Shown here: positions 6,506 to 8,489 of the stretch, in pieces
Layout: each line of letters opens with the position of its first letter
Position numbering within the stretch: position 1 is the stretch's first letter
From: Akkermansiaceae bacterium UBA2367
Lineage (GTDB): Bacteria > Verrucomicrobiota > Verrucomicrobiia > Verrucomicrobiales > DEV007
Length of the DNA stretch: 8,489 nt
Assembly: GCA_002344525.1 (NCBI GenBank)
Contig: DDTJ01000067.1
Location: 76,048 to 84,536 of the forward strand
Direction: 5' to 3'
The notes under the pieces: generated by a model
Databases searched by the model: none
Seen by the model: only the letters and a program-made list of their open reading frames with translations
What the model was told of the DNA's origin: nothing
Made by a program: the position numbers and the translations under genes

Positions 6506-6514
6506 GGGGAGGGG
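6506..6514 (+). promoter_or_regulatory. Purine-rich ribosome binding site of the oxidoreductase gene
   Basis: GGGGAGGGG is the only strong Shine-Dalgarno-like sequence before a gene in this window. It lies 7 bases before a GTG at 6522 and 16 bases before the ATG at 6531, so spacing favours GTG while family alignment favours ATG. The two starts differ by only three residues (MPR). Confidence 0.45.
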
Positions 6515-6530
6515 CTATGGCGTGCCGCGT

Positions 6531-7655
6531 ATGAAGGAACTCCGTCTCGCCATCGTGGGCCACCGTTTCATGGGCCGTGCCCACTCCAATGCTTGGAACC
6601 AGGTCTCGAAGTTTTTCGACCCCGCCGTGAAGCCCGTGATGCAGGTCGCCTGCGGTCGCGACGAGGAGGCTCTGCGCGCCTTCGCGGAGCGCTGGGGCTG
6701 GGCCGGGATTGAGACCGACTGGAGGAGGGTTCTGGAGCGCGACGACATCGACGCGATCGACATCGCCACGCCGACCCATCTCCACGCAGAGATCGCCATC
6801 GCCGCGGCCGAGGCGGGCAAGCACGTCTTCTGCGAGAAGCCCTTCGCCAACACCCTCGCCGAGGGCGAGGCCATGCTCGCGGCAGCGGAGAAGGCGGGCG
6901 TCGTCCACTATCTGAACCACAACTACCGTCGCTGCCCCGCCGTCCTCCTCGCGAAGCGGCTCATCGACGAGGGCGAGATCGGCGAGGTCTACCACTGGCG
7001 CGGGGCCTACCAGCAGAGCTGGCTCGTGAACCCGCAGCATCCGCTCGACTGGAAGCTGCGCAAGGCCACGGCGGCGGCGGGTCCGCTCTGGGACCTCGGC
7101 TCGCACGCCGTCGATCTCGCCCATTTCCTCGTCGGCGATTTCGCCGAGATCGAGTGCCGGGGCAAGCAGTTCGTCGCCGAGCGCCCCCTCGCGGAGGACC
7201 ACACGGCCACCGGGGAGGTCGAGGTGGAATGCGCCGCCCTGATCACCGGCGAGTTCCAGAACGGCGCCCTCGCCTCCATCGAGACGACCCGCTACGCCAC
7301 GGGGCGCCGCAACCGCCACACCTTCGAAATCTACGGGCGCAAAGGGGCGCTCGCTTGGGACATGGAGGACATGAACCGGCTCCAGTTCTATTCCGGCAAA
7401 GACCCCGCCGACCGCCTCGGCTTCCGCGACATCCTCGTGACCGAGAGCGTTCACGATTATGTCGGCTCGTGGTGGCCTTCCGGGCACATCATCGGCTACG
7501 AGCACGCCTTCGTCCACGCCGCCATCGATTTCCTCGACGCCTGCGCGAACGGCGGGACGGTCGAGCCGGACTTCCGCGACGGGGTGAGGAGCCTGAAGGT
7601 GCTGGAGGCCGCCGCCGCGTCGATGGAGACGGGGCGGCGGGTGCGCTTGGCGTAG
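6531..7655 (+). CDS. Gfo/Idh/MocA family NAD(P)-dependent oxidoreductase
   Basis: A 374-residue cytoplasmic sugar or cyclitol dehydrogenase of the Gfo/Idh/MocA family. The N-terminal Rossmann half carries LAIVGHRFMGRAHSNAW (6-22). Here the usual G-x-G-x-x-G reads G10-H-R-F-M-G15, so the middle glycine is replaced by Arg12. The family motif EKP lies at 102-104, NHNYRR at 129-134, and GSHAVDLAHFL at 190-200 with the catalytic-region Asp195 and His198. The C-terminal half is the usual mixed sheet domain and the length is normal. There is no twin-arginine signal, unlike many secreted relatives in these phyla. Start: the ATG at 6531 fits the family N-terminus, but a GTG at 6522 is better placed for the ribosome binding site. 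It sits 150 bp after the HicB-like gene and 57 bp before fabG on the same strand. The substrate is unknown; sugar or inositol derivatives are typical. Confidence 0.9.
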   Translation: MKELRLAIVGHRFMGRAHSNAWNQVSKFFDPAVKPVMQVACGRDEEALRAFAERWGWAGIETDWRRVLERDDIDAIDIATPTHLHAEIAIAAAEAGKHVFCEKPFANTLAEGEAMLAAAEKAGVVHYLNHNYRRCPAVLLAKRLIDEGEIGEVYHWRGAYQQSWLVNPQHPLDWKLRKATAAAGPLWDLGSHAVDLAHFLVGDFAEIECRGKQFVAERPLAEDHTATGEVEVECAALITGEFQNGALASIETTRYATGRRNRHTFEIYGRKGALAWDMEDMNRLQFYSGKDPADRLGFRDILVTESVHDYVGSWWPSGHIIGYEHAFVHAAIDFLDACANGGTVEPDFRDGVRSLKVLEAAAASMETGRRVRLA

Positions 7656-7712
7656 GGCGGGAAAGGCGATTTTTCGTTGCAGGTCGCTCCGGTCTGTGCG
7701 AACCAGCGGGCC

Positions 7713-8459
7713 ATGAGTCAATTTCAAGATCGAGTGGTCGTCGTCACCGGCGCGGGGCGGGGGATCGGCAAGGAAATCGCGAGGGCCTTCGTCGAGCGCG
7801 GCGCGAAAGTCGTGGTGGCGAGCCGGACCGAGGCGAACGCCCTCGCCACGGCGGAGGAACTGAACGCGACGGGCAAGGGCCTCGCCAAAGGCTACGCCGT
7901 CGATGTCGCCGACCACGACGCCACGGTCGAGTTCGGCAAGCAGGTCGTCGCCGACCTCGGGGCCGCGAGCATCCTCGTGAACAACGCCGGGATCACCCGC
8001 GACCGCCTCGCCCTGCGCATGGGCGAGGAGGACTGGGACGCCGTCCTCGACACGAATTTGAAAGGCGCCTTCAATGCGGTGAAGGCCTTCCAACGCACCC
8101 TCCTCAAGGCCGAGGACGCGCGCATCGTCAACATCAGCTCCGTCATTGGCCTGATCGGCAACGCGGGCCAGTGCAACTACGCCGCGAGCAAGGCGGGCCT
8201 GATCGGCTTCACCAAGGCGCTGGCGAAGGAGTTCGCGGGTCGCAAGGTCTGTGTCAACGCCGTCGCCCCCGGCTTCATCGTCACCGACATGACAGGCGAG
8301 CTCACCCCCGAGGTTCAGGAGCAAATCAAGAGGAACATCCCCCTCGGCTGCTTCGGCGAAACCGAGGACATCGCCAACACGGTGATCTTCCTCGCCAGCC
8401 GCGAGGCCCGCTACATCACCGGGCAGGTGCTGACCGTCGATGGGGGGATGGTGATGTGA
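7713..8459 (+). CDS. fabG: 3-oxoacyl-[acyl-carrier-protein] reductase FabG
   Basis: A 248-residue classical SDR that matches FabG closely. FabG uses NADPH to reduce 3-oxoacyl-ACP in each round of fatty acid synthesis in the cytosol. TGAGRGIG lies at 12-19, Ser37-Arg38 after the second strand suits NADPH, and NNAGITRDRLALRM (90-103) is the FabG form. The catalytic residues are Asn115, Ser143, Tyr156 and Lys160 (YAASK). The protein ends in the family hallmark VDGGMVM. Relatives that act in polyester or secondary metabolism cannot be fully excluded, because the usual fabD, acpP and fabF neighbours are absent here; the acpP/fabF side could lie beyond the window. The ATG at 7713 is preferred over an in-frame TTG at 7677 because the cofactor motif then falls at the standard position. 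No Shine-Dalgarno sequence is seen. Confidence 0.88.
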   Translation: MSQFQDRVVVVTGAGRGIGKEIARAFVERGAKVVVASRTEANALATAEELNATGKGLAKGYAVDVADHDATVEFGKQVVADLGAASILVNNAGITRDRLALRMGEEDWDAVLDTNLKGAFNAVKAFQRTLLKAEDARIVNISSVIGLIGNAGQCNYAASKAGLIGFTKALAKEFAGRKVCVNAVAPGFIVTDMTGELTPEVQEQIKRNIPLGCFGETEDIANTVIFLASREARYITGQVLTVDGGMVM

Positions 8460-8461
8460 CG

Positions 8462-8489
8462 TGGGTCATGGGTCATGGGTCATGGGTCA
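8462..8489. repeat. TGGGTCA tandem repeat (4 copies, runs off window)
   Basis: Four perfect TGGGTCA heptamers fill 8462-8468, 8469-8475, 8476-8482 and 8483-8489, beginning 2 bp after the fabG stop codon. The array is cut by the window edge, so its copy number is unknown. Heptamer arrays of this kind can vary in copy number by replication slippage. Copy number may also vary between strains or be miscounted in assembly. No coding or terminator role is evident. Confidence 0.85.

Noticed and set aside
6057..8324. A 755-residue open frame on the minus strand across the HicB-like, Gfo/Idh/MocA and fabG genes
   Set aside because: It is the antisense shadow of three genes with clear family motifs. 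Its translation is dominated by G, A, R, D, E and V with no domain, as expected opposite GC-rich codons.

Overview
This is a GC-rich, densely coded bacterial chromosomal window. It holds nine protein-coding genes and no RNA genes, CRISPR array, insertion sequence or prophage that I can see. The gene mix (secreted esterase-type hydrolase, beta-helix surface protein, membrane O-acyltransferase, Gfo/Idh/MocA oxidoreductase), start codons without Shine-Dalgarno sequences, and short heptameric repeats between genes fit a Verrucomicrobiota or related PVC-group genome. That assignment is inference from style and not from a marker gene.

Layout, left to right. Positions 1-40 hold a short GA-rich direct repeat. 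A secreted alpha/beta hydrolase runs leftward (41-904). A 221-bp divergent spacer follows. It holds seven CGCRRAT heptamers spaced at about one DNA helical turn, then an AT-rich leader. A rightward BioF2/FemAB-like GNAT acyltransferase (1126-2265) faces, tail to tail, a leftward four-gene run that reads in transcription order: SDR dehydrogenase (5934-5158), exported glutathione-peroxidase-like protein (5130-4588), acyltransferase-3 membrane protein (4556-3486) and exported parallel beta-helix protein (3446-2312). Gaps inside the run are 27-39 bp, so it is probably one operon. The beta-helix gene is interrupted: its signal peptide lies in a different frame from its body, and removing one base of a C4 run joins them cleanly.

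Across a 173-bp divergent spacer lie three rightward genes: an orphan HicB-like protein (6108-6380), a Gfo/Idh/MocA oxidoreductase (6531-7655) and a canonical FabG 3-oxoacyl-ACP reductase (7713-8459). The window ends inside a TGGGTCA tandem repeat that starts 2 bp after the fabG stop.

How the genes may work together: the acyltransferase-3, the BioF2-like transferase, the beta-helix protein and the esterase are all types that act on glycans or the cell envelope, and the exported peroxidase suits the same compartment. The link is suggestive only. I find no convincing previously undescribed system. The best leads are the frameshifted beta-helix gene, the helically phased CGCRRAT array and the partnerless HicB.
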